From contig JAFWYI010000207.1 of NCBI GenBank assembly GCA_017522745.1, forward strand, positions 1-9,477: DNA of 9,477 bases, given 5' to 3'. This document shows positions 1-6,390 of this stretch, in pieces. The notes under the pieces are model-generated. The model searched no databases and was not told the DNA's origin. It saw nothing but the letters and a program-made list of their open reading frames with translations. Each line of letters opens with the position of its first letter. The first letter of the stretch is position 1. Source of the DNA: Mailhella sp. (lineage in GTDB: Bacteria; Desulfobacterota; Desulfovibrionia; Desulfovibrionales; Desulfovibrionaceae). A program made the position numbers and the translations under genes.

Positions 1-228
1 ATAACCCGCGGCAAACTCCAGACAATGATCAAATCCCTGGTAGAAAACAAAGGTATCCGCTGTCTTTTCGTTACACACGACATTTCAGAGGCCTTTCTCA
101 TTGCCAAGCGTATTATCATCATGAAAGACTGCACCTCTTCCAGTACCTACGAAGAACATCAGTTCTCCGATCTGGAACAGCAGGCTTCCATCCGCAAAGA
201 AATCCTCCGCATCCTCAATAAGGAGTAA
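1..228 (+). CDS. ABC transporter ATP-binding protein, NitT/TauT family (C-terminal fragment)
   Basis: This is the last 75 residues of an ATPase whose start lies before the window; the frame is open from base 1 to the TAA at 226-228. The visible part begins just after the Walker B/D-loop region with TRGKLQTMIKSL, matching the helix after 'LDA.TR..LQ' in nitrate/sulfonate/taurine-type importers. The H-loop (switch) histidine follows in LFVTHDISEA (about residue 26 of the fragment), then RIIIMKD, the usual strand after the H-loop. It would hydrolyse ATP on the cytoplasmic face to drive uptake of a small anion or organic substrate. The stop is 3 bp before the binding-protein gene, so the two are one operon; the permease must be upstream or elsewhere. 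The family is secure, the substrate is not. Confidence 0.88.
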   Translation: MTRGKLQTMIKSLVENKGIRCLFVTHDISEAFLIAKRIIIMKDCTSSSTYEEHQFSDLEQQASIRKEILRILNKE

Positions 229-231
229 CTC

Positions 232-1179
232 ATGAAACTCAAGGCGCTTTTCACTCCCCTGCTTCTTTCCCTGTCCATCCTCGCCCATGCTCCTGCCATG
301 GCCTCGGACAACAAGCTCGACATCAGCTTTGTGAAAGCCCCGTTCAACCTTCAGGTCATCGTGATGAAGGAACTCGGTCTTCTGGAGAAAGAACTCAAAC
401 CTCTCGGCGTAGAGGTGGTCTGGCATGAAATCACTTCCGGTGCCAAGCAGGCCCGTGCCATGGCCGCCGGCTCTCTCGATGTTTCCAGTGTCATGAACAC
501 CACGTCCATCCAGATGGCCGCCGCGGAAGGTAATCCCATCAAGGTAGTGGCTGGCGTCTCTCGTCCTCTGGATGTCTTCGCCGTGGTTGCCGCAAAAGGT
601 GGCGTTACCGACATCAAGTCCCTCAAGGGCAAGACCGTGGCCGGCCCCAAGGGTACCGTACTCCATCAGATACTCGTGGCTGCCCTCGCCAAGAACGGCA
701 TGAGCATCCGCGATGTGAACTTCATCCAGATGGATCTGGGCAAGGCCTTCGCCGCTCTCCAGACTGGTCAGGTGGACGCCGCCCTGCTCTCCGCGGCCGG
801 TCTCATCAAGGCGGAACAGGCTGGCTGTACCGTACTCACCACAGCCAAGGGTCTCGTCACTCCTAAGCTCGGTGTCGCCGCAAGCGACAGTTTCATCAAA
901 AATCACCCCGACCAGCTTGCCGCTGTCATCAAGGCTCACAATGATGCCTGGGCGTGGATCGAAGCCAACCACGACAAGGCAATCGAACTTGGTGCCAAGG
1001 AGCAGAAGATCAGCCTCGACGATGCCAGGAAAATGTTCGAATGGTCGTATTTCACGCAGACGTTCGATCAGAGCGACCTTACCAGCATGAACGAAGACCT
1101 TGAATTCATGCTTGCCAATAATATGATGCGTAACCGCGTGGATTCCAAAGATATCGTTCTGCCGCAGGCTCTCAGATAA
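232..1179 (+). CDS. Periplasmic substrate-binding protein of a NitT/TauT-type ABC importer
   Basis: A 315-residue protein of the SsuA/TauA/NMT1-like class, which captures a substrate in the periplasm and delivers it to the permease. Residues 1-24 form a classic Sec signal peptide: KLK, a leucine-rich core, and an AMA/S cleavage site at 24/25. There is no lipobox cysteine, so it should be a soluble periplasmic protein. The mature part shows the family layout: FVKAPFNLQVIVMKELGLLEKEL, a SGAKQARAMAAGSLDV segment, then LKGKTVAGPKGTVLHQIL (strand-turn-helix that binds the ligand) and FAALQTGQVDAALLS. The start is supported by AAGGAG at 220-225, overlapping the end of the ATPase gene. It is the last gene of the operon, followed by a terminator. 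Sulfonate, taurine, nitrate or a thiamine precursor are all possible; nothing visible decides the substrate. Confidence 0.88.
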   Translation: MKLKALFTPLLLSLSILAHAPAMASDNKLDISFVKAPFNLQVIVMKELGLLEKELKPLGVEVVWHEITSGAKQARAMAAGSLDVSSVMNTTSIQMAAAEGNPIKVVAGVSRPLDVFAVVAAKGGVTDIKSLKGKTVAGPKGTVLHQILVAALAKNGMSIRDVNFIQMDLGKAFAALQTGQVDAALLSAAGLIKAEQAGCTVLTTAKGLVTPKLGVAASDSFIKNHPDQLAAVIKAHNDAWAWIEANHDKAIELGAKEQKISLDDARKMFEWSYFTQTFDQSDLTSMNEDLEFMLANNMMRNRVDSKDIVLPQALR

Positions 1180-1202
1180 ACTCTGCTGGCAATACGCTGT
1201 CC

Positions 1203-1235
1203 AAAGCCCTGCTTCTTCATGAGGCAGGGCTTTTC
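1203..1235 (+). terminator. Intrinsic terminator of the ABC importer operon
   Basis: A perfect 10-bp stem, AAAGCCCTGC (1203-1212) with GCAGGGCTTT (1224-1233), encloses an 11-nt loop and runs into TTTTC. It lies 24 bp after the binding-protein stop codon and ahead of the next promoter. Confidence 0.85.
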
Positions 1236-1262
1236 TTGTCAGTCCTTCGCATTTTCTGAAGT

Positions 1263-1301
1263 GATAGGGATTTGACATCCCTATCTTTCACCTATTAATA
1301 T
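1263..1301 (+). promoter_or_regulatory. Predicted promoter with operator-like dyad for the MFS gene
   Basis: TTGACA at 1272-1277 is a perfect -35 match. TAATAT at 1296-1301, 18 bp further, is a good -10. The -35 box sits in the loop of a perfect 9-bp inverted repeat, GATAGGGAT (1263-1271) and ATCCCTATC (1277-1285), centre TTGAC. A dyad placed there is typical of a repressor or activator site. The repeat is followed by only TTT, so a terminator role is possible but weaker. The predicted transcript would have a leader of about 50 nt. Confidence 0.6.
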
Positions 1302-1356
1302 TATATCGTATCCACTAAAAACTTATCTAACATCGCCAGCTATTGCCTGACCTATC

Positions 1357-2535
1357 ATGAACGAAAAGATTTTCACTAAAAATTTCTATTTTGTCTTTCT
1401 TTCCATGTTCTTCAGCGGCTTGGTAATGTACCTGCTCATGACCATCATGGTAGGCTACGCTCAGAACATGGGAGCTTCCGTCACCATCGCCGGCCTGCTT
1501 TCCGGAATTTACGTGGTAGGCGCTCTGTGTTCCCGCTTCTTTTCCAGCCGTATCATGGAACAGCTGGGCTGGAAGCGGGCGGCCATAGTATTCCTTGCTA
1601 TCCATCTCGTTGCCAGCGCCGGATATTTCATTGATGCCGGCATAGTCTTCCTGCTTCTGGTCCGCTTCATCCATGGCATAGGCTTTGGAACAGGTATCAA
1701 TGCCACCATAAGCATCGGCATGTCCATCCTTCCCCGCAGTCGCTATGCCGAAGCATCCGGATATCTGATGATGGCCCCATCTCTTGCCATCGGCATCGGT
1801 CCCTTCCTGGGGGGCTGGCTCTATGACCTTGCACCGAATGCCTGCTTCATCATGGCAACGCTTTTCGCCGCACTCACCCTGCTTTTCATCATGCTGGTAG
1901 ACACGTCTGCCTTCGATCCAGGCCCTCAGCGTTCGAAATCGAAGGATATGAGACCTCACGGTATTTCAGCCTATCTGGAGTTGTCGGCTCTGCCTCTGGC
2001 ATTCTGCATTTTTATGACGGCAGTAGGCTACTCTTCTATCATGGCCTTCTACCGTGTCTATGCTGAAGAGATGAACCTCATTACGCAGTTCACGTACTTT
2101 TTCCCGATCTATGCCGTCATCCTTGCCGCAGCTCGACCCTGCGCCGGAAGACTTCAGGACAGATTCGGGGATGACATCATTTGTACGGTGGGATTTCTGG
2201 CCCAGATCATCGGTCTGGGCGCTCTGGCCATGTCCCCCTGCATGATGACCATCATCCTTTGTGCCATCGGCTGTGCGCTCGGATTCGGCACGCTCTCCTC
2301 CTGCTGCAACGCCATCGTCTGCCGCGACGCTCCGCAGGGGCGCCGTTCCTATTCCGTGACGACGTTCTGGCTTTTATGTGATGCTGGTATGGGTGCAGGC
2401 CCCCTGCTGCTCGGTGCCGTAGCCTCGGCAAGCAGCTATACCGCGATGTATATTTTCTCTGCCCTGGTGACCGCCGTCTCTCTGCCCATCTACTGGATGG
2501 TGCATCGCCGGATGACTGCAAGAGGACACCTCTGA
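1357..2535 (+). CDS. MFS transporter, 12-TM, efflux-like
   Basis: A 392-residue inner-membrane major facilitator protein with about twelve hydrophobic helices in two six-helix halves, joined by a polar loop near residues 182-205 (DTSAFDPGPQRSKSKD). Motif B-like RFIHGIGFGTG lies at 103-113 in TM4. GPFLGG at 148-153 resembles motif C, the antiporter signature GPxxGG of drug:proton exporters. GRLQDRFGDD at 264-273 is the motif A-like loop of the second half. These suggest proton-coupled export, but the substrate is unknown and uptake cannot be excluded. The ATG at 1357 is the first possible start because an in-frame TGA lies at 1348-1350. No clear Shine-Dalgarno sequence precedes it. The gene appears monocistronic, with its own predicted promoter upstream. 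Confidence 0.85.
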   Translation: MNEKIFTKNFYFVFLSMFFSGLVMYLLMTIMVGYAQNMGASVTIAGLLSGIYVVGALCSRFFSSRIMEQLGWKRAAIVFLAIHLVASAGYFIDAGIVFLLLVRFIHGIGFGTGINATISIGMSILPRSRYAEASGYLMMAPSLAIGIGPFLGGWLYDLAPNACFIMATLFAALTLLFIMLVDTSAFDPGPQRSKSKDMRPHGISAYLELSALPLAFCIFMTAVGYSSIMAFYRVYAEEMNLITQFTYFFPIYAVILAAARPCAGRLQDRFGDDIICTVGFLAQIIGLGALAMSPCMMTIILCAIGCALGFGTLSSCCNAIVCRDAPQGRRSYSVTTFWLLCDAGMGAGPLLLGAVASASSYTAMYIFSALVTAVSLPIYWMVHRRMTARGHL

Positions 2536-2592
2536 TACGGAATTTCTAAAAAACTTTCCTTCCATTCCGCCTGAAGCCTCCACCGTTAGGAC

Positions 2593-2621
2593 TTCACTCC
2601 CGGACCTTCCCGGGATATACT
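2593..2621 (+). promoter_or_regulatory. Predicted promoter of the methyltransferase gene with spacer palindrome
   Basis: TTCACT at 2593-2598 (4 of 6 to TTGACA) and TATACT at 2616-2621 (5 of 6 to TATAAT) are separated by exactly 17 bp. The spacer is almost filled by a palindrome, TCCCGG (2598-2603) and CCGGGA (2610-2615) around a 6-bp centre. The predicted start near 2628 gives a short leader that includes the GAGGAG ribosome-binding site at 2643-2648. Confidence 0.45.
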
Positions 2622-2653
2622 GCCTTCCGCCCAGTCTATGATGAGGAGATATC

Positions 2654-3310
2654 ATGGAAGCATACACTCCCTTTGACCGTATATTCCAGTCCTGCGGCAA
2701 AATATGGCATTTCCGCCGCGCAGATATGGATAAACTCTGGGAAAACATGACCGAACAGGAAGGGCACGAAGACCGCTTGCCCTACTGGAACGAAATATGG
2801 CCCTCTTCTCTCGCTCTGGCGGGCTGGCTTGCTGAAATGCAGGACGATATCACCGGCAAGAACTGCCTCGACATGGGATGCGGCATCGGCTTCACCGCGT
2901 TGATGGGTCAGTGGCTGGGGGCTAGTGTCACCGCCATGGATTATGAACCTCAAGCCATAGAGTATGCCCGCATCAATGAGTTCCTCAACGGTGTGCCCGG
3001 GGTCAACTGGCAGGTCGAAGACTGGCGAGCCCCGAAGCTCCCCGCGGAAAGTTTCGATTACATCTGGGCTGGCGACGTGATGTACGAAGAAGGATTTGCC
3101 CGCCCCATCGCTCAGTATCTGAACACCATGCTCAAAAGCGGCGGCAAAGCCTGGATAGCTGAACCCAGACGTGAGATCTTCCACCATCTGCTGGATATCC
3201 TGCCTGAATTCCACCTCAACCATCGACTCATCTGTTACCTGCCCATCTCCCCGCTCACCGAACAGGAAATGCCGGTCACGGTGAACATCTGGCAGATATC
3301 CAAACTCTGA
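2654..3310 (+). CDS. Class I SAM-dependent methyltransferase, family-16/METTL20-21-like
   Basis: A 218-residue cytoplasmic protein with a seven-strand methyltransferase core. Motif I is CLDMGCGIGF (71-80), the SAM-binding glycine loop. Motif II is VTAMDYEP (92-99), with D96 as the likely ribose-binding acid. VEDWR (121-125) is motif III, and FDYIWAGDVMYEE (134-146) covers motif IV and the D-x-x-Y post-motif. The N-terminal segment LPYWNEIWPSSLALAGWL (42-59) closely resembles the 'PYW...WP...AL' segment of the Methyltransf_16 group, which includes lysine methyltransferases acting on proteins such as ETF-beta and translation factors. A protein-lysine target is therefore my best guess, not a demonstrated one; a small-molecule N-methyltransferase is the alternative. 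The start is supported by GAGGAG 5 bp before the ATG. It converges on queA. Confidence 0.8.
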   Translation: MEAYTPFDRIFQSCGKIWHFRRADMDKLWENMTEQEGHEDRLPYWNEIWPSSLALAGWLAEMQDDITGKNCLDMGCGIGFTALMGQWLGASVTAMDYEPQAIEYARINEFLNGVPGVNWQVEDWRAPKLPAESFDYIWAGDVMYEEGFARPIAQYLNTMLKSGGKAWIAEPRREIFHHLLDILPEFHLNHRLICYLPISPLTEQEMPVTVNIWQISKL

Positions 3311-3327
3311 TAGTTAACTCCGCATAC

Positions 3328-3357
3328 AAAAAAGGGACCTTTTCAGGTCCCTTTTTT
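3328..3357. terminator. Bidirectional intrinsic terminator between convergent genes
   Basis: A perfect 13-bp stem pairs AAAAAAGGGACCT (3328-3340) with AGGTCCCTTTTTT (3345-3357) around a TTTC loop. Because the stem carries A-tracts on one side and T-tracts on the other, it works in both directions. It ends the methyltransferase transcript from the left and queA from the right, lying 17 bp and 18 bp from their respective stop codons. Confidence 0.93.
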
Positions 3358-3375
3358 CATATCCTGCCAAAATCC

Positions 3376-4476
3376 TCAGCGGACGAACATCGCATCCCCA
3401 TAGGAGAAGAAACGATATTTTTCCTCCACAGCCTCAGCATAGGCATCCAGGATACGCTTACGGCCGCAAAGAGCCGCCACCAGCATGATGAGAGAAGACT
3501 GCGGCAGGTGGAAGTTGGTCGTCAGGTGATCCACCACATTGAAGCGATAGCCGGGATAGATGAAGATATTCGTCCAGCCATGCCAGCCGCCTTCCGGTAT
3601 CTCGCCACCGTTCTGAAGCGCACAGCCTTCCATGGTGCGGCAGGAAGTAGTGCCTACAGCGATGACAGGACGCCCTTCTGCTTTGGCCTTGCGTATGGCG
3701 GCAGCAGTTTCCGGTGATATCTCCACATATTCACTATGCATGGGATGCTCGCGGATATCCTCTTCGCGAACCGGGCTGAACGTACCATAGCCTACATGGA
3801 GCGTGACTTCTGCCCATTCCACGCCCATATCCCTGAGTCTGGCACGCATTTCTTCCGTGAAGTGGAGACCAGCCGTAGGTGCAGCTACGGAACCTGACTT
3901 TTCCGGACTGGCATACATCGTCTGATACCGGGAAATATCGTCTTTTTCCTGATCACGCTTGATGTACGGAGGCAGAGGCAGGCGCCCTATCTCCGTCATG
4001 CGTTCCACCAGATCACCCTTCCAGAAAAATTCCACTTCGTGCTGACCGAATTCTTTCTTCACCAGCACTTCCGCGGCGATATGTTCGCCAAAGGTGAGTC
4101 TGTCTCCTACTCGGATGCTCCTGCCGGGACGCAGAAGACATTCACAGCGGGCATGAGACCAGCCCTCATCCTGCACAGCGGAAGCCTCAAGCAGGGGAGG
4201 AGGAGTGAGGACCAGCAGTTCACATTTGCCGCCGGAAGGCTTCTGCCCGAAAAGACGAGCAGGGACCACGCGGGAATTGTTCACCACGAGAAGAGCATTC
4301 GCGGGAAGAAAGTCCGGAAGATGTGAGAAATCCGTATGGATATTCCTGCCGGAAGCCCTGTCCAGCACCATGAGCCGCGAAGTTCCACGGACTTCAGGCG
4401 GATACTGAGCTATGCGCTCTTCCGGCAATTCATAATCGTAGCTGCTGAGCAGAAAATCGGAATCAGACTGATACAT
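3376..4476 (-). CDS. queA: S-adenosylmethionine:tRNA ribosyltransferase-isomerase QueA
   Basis: QueA transfers and rearranges the ribosyl part of SAM onto 7-aminomethyl-7-deazaguanine at position 34 of GUN-anticodon tRNAs, giving epoxyqueuosine in queuosine synthesis. At 366 residues it is slightly longer than the usual 340-360. Diagnostic segments in order are YDYELPEERIAQYP (13-26), LLVVNNSRVVPARLFG (62-77), LPLPPYIKR (166-174), YQTMYASPEKSGSVAAPTAG (184-203), LHFTEE (204-209), TLHVGYGTFSPV (225-236), VIAVGTTSCRTME (271-283) and the C-terminal FNVVDHLTTNFHLPQSSL (312-329) plus YRFFSYGDAMFV. The start at 4476 is preferred because GAGAG (4487-4483 on this strand) sits 6 nt upstream. An in-frame ATG two codons earlier (4482) would touch that ribosome-binding site. 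It follows the M23 gene after about 150 bp with no visible terminator. No preQ1-type riboswitch is evident upstream. Confidence 0.96.
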   Translation of the reverse strand: MYQSDSDFLLSSYDYELPEERIAQYPPEVRGTSRLMVLDRASGRNIHTDFSHLPDFLPANALLVVNNSRVVPARLFGQKPSGGKCELLVLTPPPLLEASAVQDEGWSHARCECLLRPGRSIRVGDRLTFGEHIAAEVLVKKEFGQHEVEFFWKGDLVERMTEIGRLPLPPYIKRDQEKDDISRYQTMYASPEKSGSVAAPTAGLHFTEEMRARLRDMGVEWAEVTLHVGYGTFSPVREEDIREHPMHSEYVEISPETAAAIRKAKAEGRPVIAVGTTSCRTMEGCALQNGGEIPEGGWHGWTNIFIYPGYRFNVVDHLTTNFHLPQSSLIMLVAALCGRKRILDAYAEAVEEKYRFFSYGDAMFVR

Positions 4477-4626
4477 GACCATCTCTCGAAAATTTTCTTT
4501 CTCCCTGTGTGTGCTTTATCCTGAAAAAAATCAAGCATCACCATAATAGATAAGGCCGCCAGCCTCAGATGGATCATGAGACAGCGACCTTTCCTGTAAA
4601 AGAAAATCCTCGTTGAACTATATCTT

Positions 4627-6138
4627 TCACTGTACAGAAGCTATGGCATCTCCATTCAGGAGCAGTCGGGCCTGAGCCACCTGTTTTTCGAACAGTTCAC
4701 GCTTATCAGACGCGATGGGAGCAGAACGTCCCCCGGAAAGTTTGAGGGGGTCGATGAATTTTCCGTTCTTCTTCACGCGAAAATCCAGATGAGGCCCGGT
4801 CGCAGTCCCTGTTGCTCCCACAAAGGCTATCACCTGTCCCTGCTCTACCTTATCGCCTTTCTTCAGCTTCTTTATATATCGCGAAAGATGGGCGTAATGC
4901 GTTTCAATGCCACCGCCATGCCGCACTGCAACGCTTTTTCCATACCCCGGTTTCCAGCCCACGAACGTAACGGTACCGTCACCCAGCGCCTTTACCGGGG
5001 TCCCTCTAGGGGCCGCATAGTCTATCCCCTGATGAGGACGGACCTTGCCGAACACTGGATGTTTGCGATGCAGCGAATACCGCGAGCTTATCCTCGTAAA
5101 ATTGAGGGGCGCTTTGAGGAACTGTGTTTCCAGAGAGGAACCATCTGCCGCATAGTAATGAGCGGCCCCGTCATCATCGAAAAAGCGGAAAGCCTCATAT
5201 TCCTTTCCCGCATTGATGAAACGGGCGGCAACGATATCCCCATAGCGGCGAAACTCGCTGCCAAGATATTTCTTTTCTACCACGACTTCAAATTCATCGC
5301 CCTCGCGAACCTCGTTCACGAAATTTATCTGATGACTGAACACATCAGACAGCTGTCCGGCAAGCGCGGATTCCTCACCAGCCTCAATCATGGCTTCGAA
5401 CAGCGATGTAGCCACCCTGCCCTTCACCCGAACCAGCTTCGTGACGAAATCATACACTTCTACAGCGGCCTGAAAGCCCTCATCCGTACGACGAACGACG
5501 AGACGTCTGTCCTCATCTATCTCGTACATGAGGCGGGTAACTACTTCATCGGAGCTGTTCCTTTCAACACTGAACATACGGCCGGGACGAAGACGATTGA
5601 CCTTGAACACCGAAGACGCAGCCTTGATGGCGCTGTCCACCTCACCTTTCTCCAGCCAAGGGCGGAAAAGTCGGCCGATATGATCGCCACTGCGGACTTT
5701 ACTGCGGAAAAGCTGCTTACCGCACCCGGACTCTTCGACGGTATAACGAGGATCCTTTTCCCACACGACCGGCTCAGAATAATCAGGCTCACTCATGCTT
5801 TTCTTTCTCTCAAGAAAAACAGCCAGCGAAGTATCGAGCAGGGATGAGCTGTCGCCCTTCCATAACTCGTTCATCCAGGACATTCCGGTCATCACGGAAG
5901 CGAGGGCCGTCTTCTGGGGAGCGATACTATCCGTATCCTGAGCAGATTCAAAGGTTATGGATGAGGAGGGTGGGGGAACAGCGGACGGTGCGGGAAAAAG
6001 CTCCGTCACAGGTACAGACTGCTCTGCCGGGCGCTCCAGAAAACACGCAAGGCCAGCAGAAAGGCATATGACGAGAAGCCCGGCCATGATGAAAGGCCGG
6101 GCGCATAGTTTGCCGAAAGTTTGAGATTTTCTTATCAT
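4627..6138 (-). CDS. Membrane-anchored M23 (LytM-type) peptidoglycan endopeptidase
   Basis: A 503-residue cell-envelope protein that should cleave peptide cross-links in peptidoglycan. With the start used here, residues 1-16 are basic (IRKSQTFGKLCAR) and 17-33 form one hydrophobic helix (FIMAGLLVICLSAGLAC), a signal anchor or signal peptide. A proline/serine-rich linker follows. Residues about 145-345 resemble the OapA/LysM-like and second-domain region of MepM (YebA)-type proteins, with VRSGDHIGRLFRPWL and VREGDEFEVVVEKK. The M23 domain spans about 348-468: RPHQGIDYAAP carries the H-x3-D zinc ligands (H369, D373), ETHYAHLS has the downstream histidines (H414, H417), and ATGPHLDFRV is the last motif. 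That last motif is usually H-x-H; here it is H-x-D (H450, D452). No Shine-Dalgarno is seen at 6138. An upstream in-frame ATG at 6228 would add 30 residues encoded across a terminator-like hairpin, so I disfavour it. Confidence 0.88.
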   Translation of the reverse strand: MIRKSQTFGKLCARPFIMAGLLVICLSAGLACFLERPAEQSVPVTELFPAPSAVPPPSSSITFESAQDTDSIAPQKTALASVMTGMSWMNELWKGDSSSLLDTSLAVFLERKKSMSEPDYSEPVVWEKDPRYTVEESGCGKQLFRSKVRSGDHIGRLFRPWLEKGEVDSAIKAASSVFKVNRLRPGRMFSVERNSSDEVVTRLMYEIDEDRRLVVRRTDEGFQAAVEVYDFVTKLVRVKGRVATSLFEAMIEAGEESALAGQLSDVFSHQINFVNEVREGDEFEVVVEKKYLGSEFRRYGDIVAARFINAGKEYEAFRFFDDDGAAHYYAADGSSLETQFLKAPLNFTRISSRYSLHRKHPVFGKVRPHQGIDYAAPRGTPVKALGDGTVTFVGWKPGYGKSVAVRHGGGIETHYAHLSRYIKKLKKGDKVEQGQVIAFVGATGTATGPHLDFRVKKNGKFIDPLKLSGGRSAPIASDKRELFEKQVAQARLLLNGDAIASVQ

Positions 6139-6148
6139 AACAAGGGAC

Positions 6149-6184
6149 AAAAAAAGAAAAATAAAGGTGCTTGGAACCACCTTT
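6149..6184 (-). terminator. Terminator- or attenuator-like hairpin before the M23 gene
   Basis: Read on the - strand, AAAGGTG (6184-6178) pairs with CACCTTT (6169-6163) around an 8-nt loop and is followed by ATTTTTCTTTTTTTG, a strong U-tract. It ends 11 bp before the preferred M23 start. Placement in a leader suggests an attenuator or a 5' stabilising hairpin; it may also simply stop transcripts arriving from the dnaA side. On the + strand it has only four T after the stem. Confidence 0.5.
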
Positions 6185-6204
6185 TCAGCGCCTTCTATAG
6201 CATA

Positions 6205-6232
6205 GAAAACACTTGTTTGTACAAGCATTTTC
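6205..6232. repeat. Imperfect dyad in the M23-dnaA divergent spacer
   Basis: GAAAA, two unpaired bases, CTTGT (6212-6216), a TTGT centre, then ACAAG (6221-6225), two unpaired bases and TTTTC (6228-6232). Ten of twelve positions per arm are complementary. The position between two divergent genes suits a regulator-binding site, but no regulator can be named. Confidence 0.4.
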
Positions 6233-6390
6233 TGGTAAAAAATTTTATGCCCGGCAATGCATCCAAAGCACGGGAAACGCTCAGTAGGCTATTTATTTTT
6301 CCTTTTATTTTCAACGTGTTGCACTTTGTTGACTGAAGCATCTCTCCTTGCTTCCAATCGTTAAAAAAAATTATATTCAATAGTACTGCC
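6233..6390. other. AT-rich divergent spacer upstream of dnaA; candidate origin element
   Basis: This spacer separates leftward M23 and rightward dnaA. It holds an AT-rich stretch of TTT/TAT runs at about 6288-6311 and an A8 tract followed by TTATATT at 6363-6377, either of which could be easily melted. I find no canonical DnaA box (TTATNCACA) here. The nearest look-alike is TTTTCAACG at 6308-6316, with a related TTTTCAGCG at 6182-6190. Origin function is therefore only a positional suggestion. Confidence 0.25.
6348..6377 (+). promoter_or_regulatory. Predicted dnaA promoter
   Basis: TTGCTT at 6348-6353 (4 of 6 to TTGACA) and TATATT at 6372-6377 lie 18 bp apart, with an A8 tract in the spacer. 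Transcription would start near 6384, giving a leader of only about 6-7 nt before the dnaA ATG. A more distant promoter in the same spacer cannot be excluded. Confidence 0.4.

Noticed and set aside
70..80. DnaA-box look-alike TTACACACG in the ATPase gene
   Set aside because: It has two mismatches to TTATNCACA, is isolated, and lies inside a conserved coding motif (VTHD).
85..1278. 397-codon open frame on the - strand opposite the ABC genes
   Set aside because: It lies antisense to two well-supported genes, has no homology I recognise, contains low-complexity charged composition, and crosses the terminator. It is explained by the codon bias of the + strand genes.
4477..4482. queA start two codons earlier at 4482
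   Set aside because: It leaves no spacing from the GAGAG ribosome-binding site, whereas 4476 has 6 nt.
4477..4626. Possible terminator, preQ1 riboswitch or small gene between M23 and queA
   Set aside because: I found only weak 4-bp stems, a TATTAT hexamer without a matching -35, and no riboswitch-like pattern or ORF with a ribosome-binding site.
4789..5847. 352-codon open frame on the + strand opposite the M23 peptidase
   Set aside because: The - strand frame carries the full M23 active-site motifs; this one has no coherent protein features.
6139..6228. 30-residue N-terminal extension of the M23 protein starting at 6228
   Set aside because: It is encoded across the hairpin and U-tract of a terminator-like element, has no Shine-Dalgarno, and the later methionine gives a normal basic-plus-hydrophobic signal sequence.
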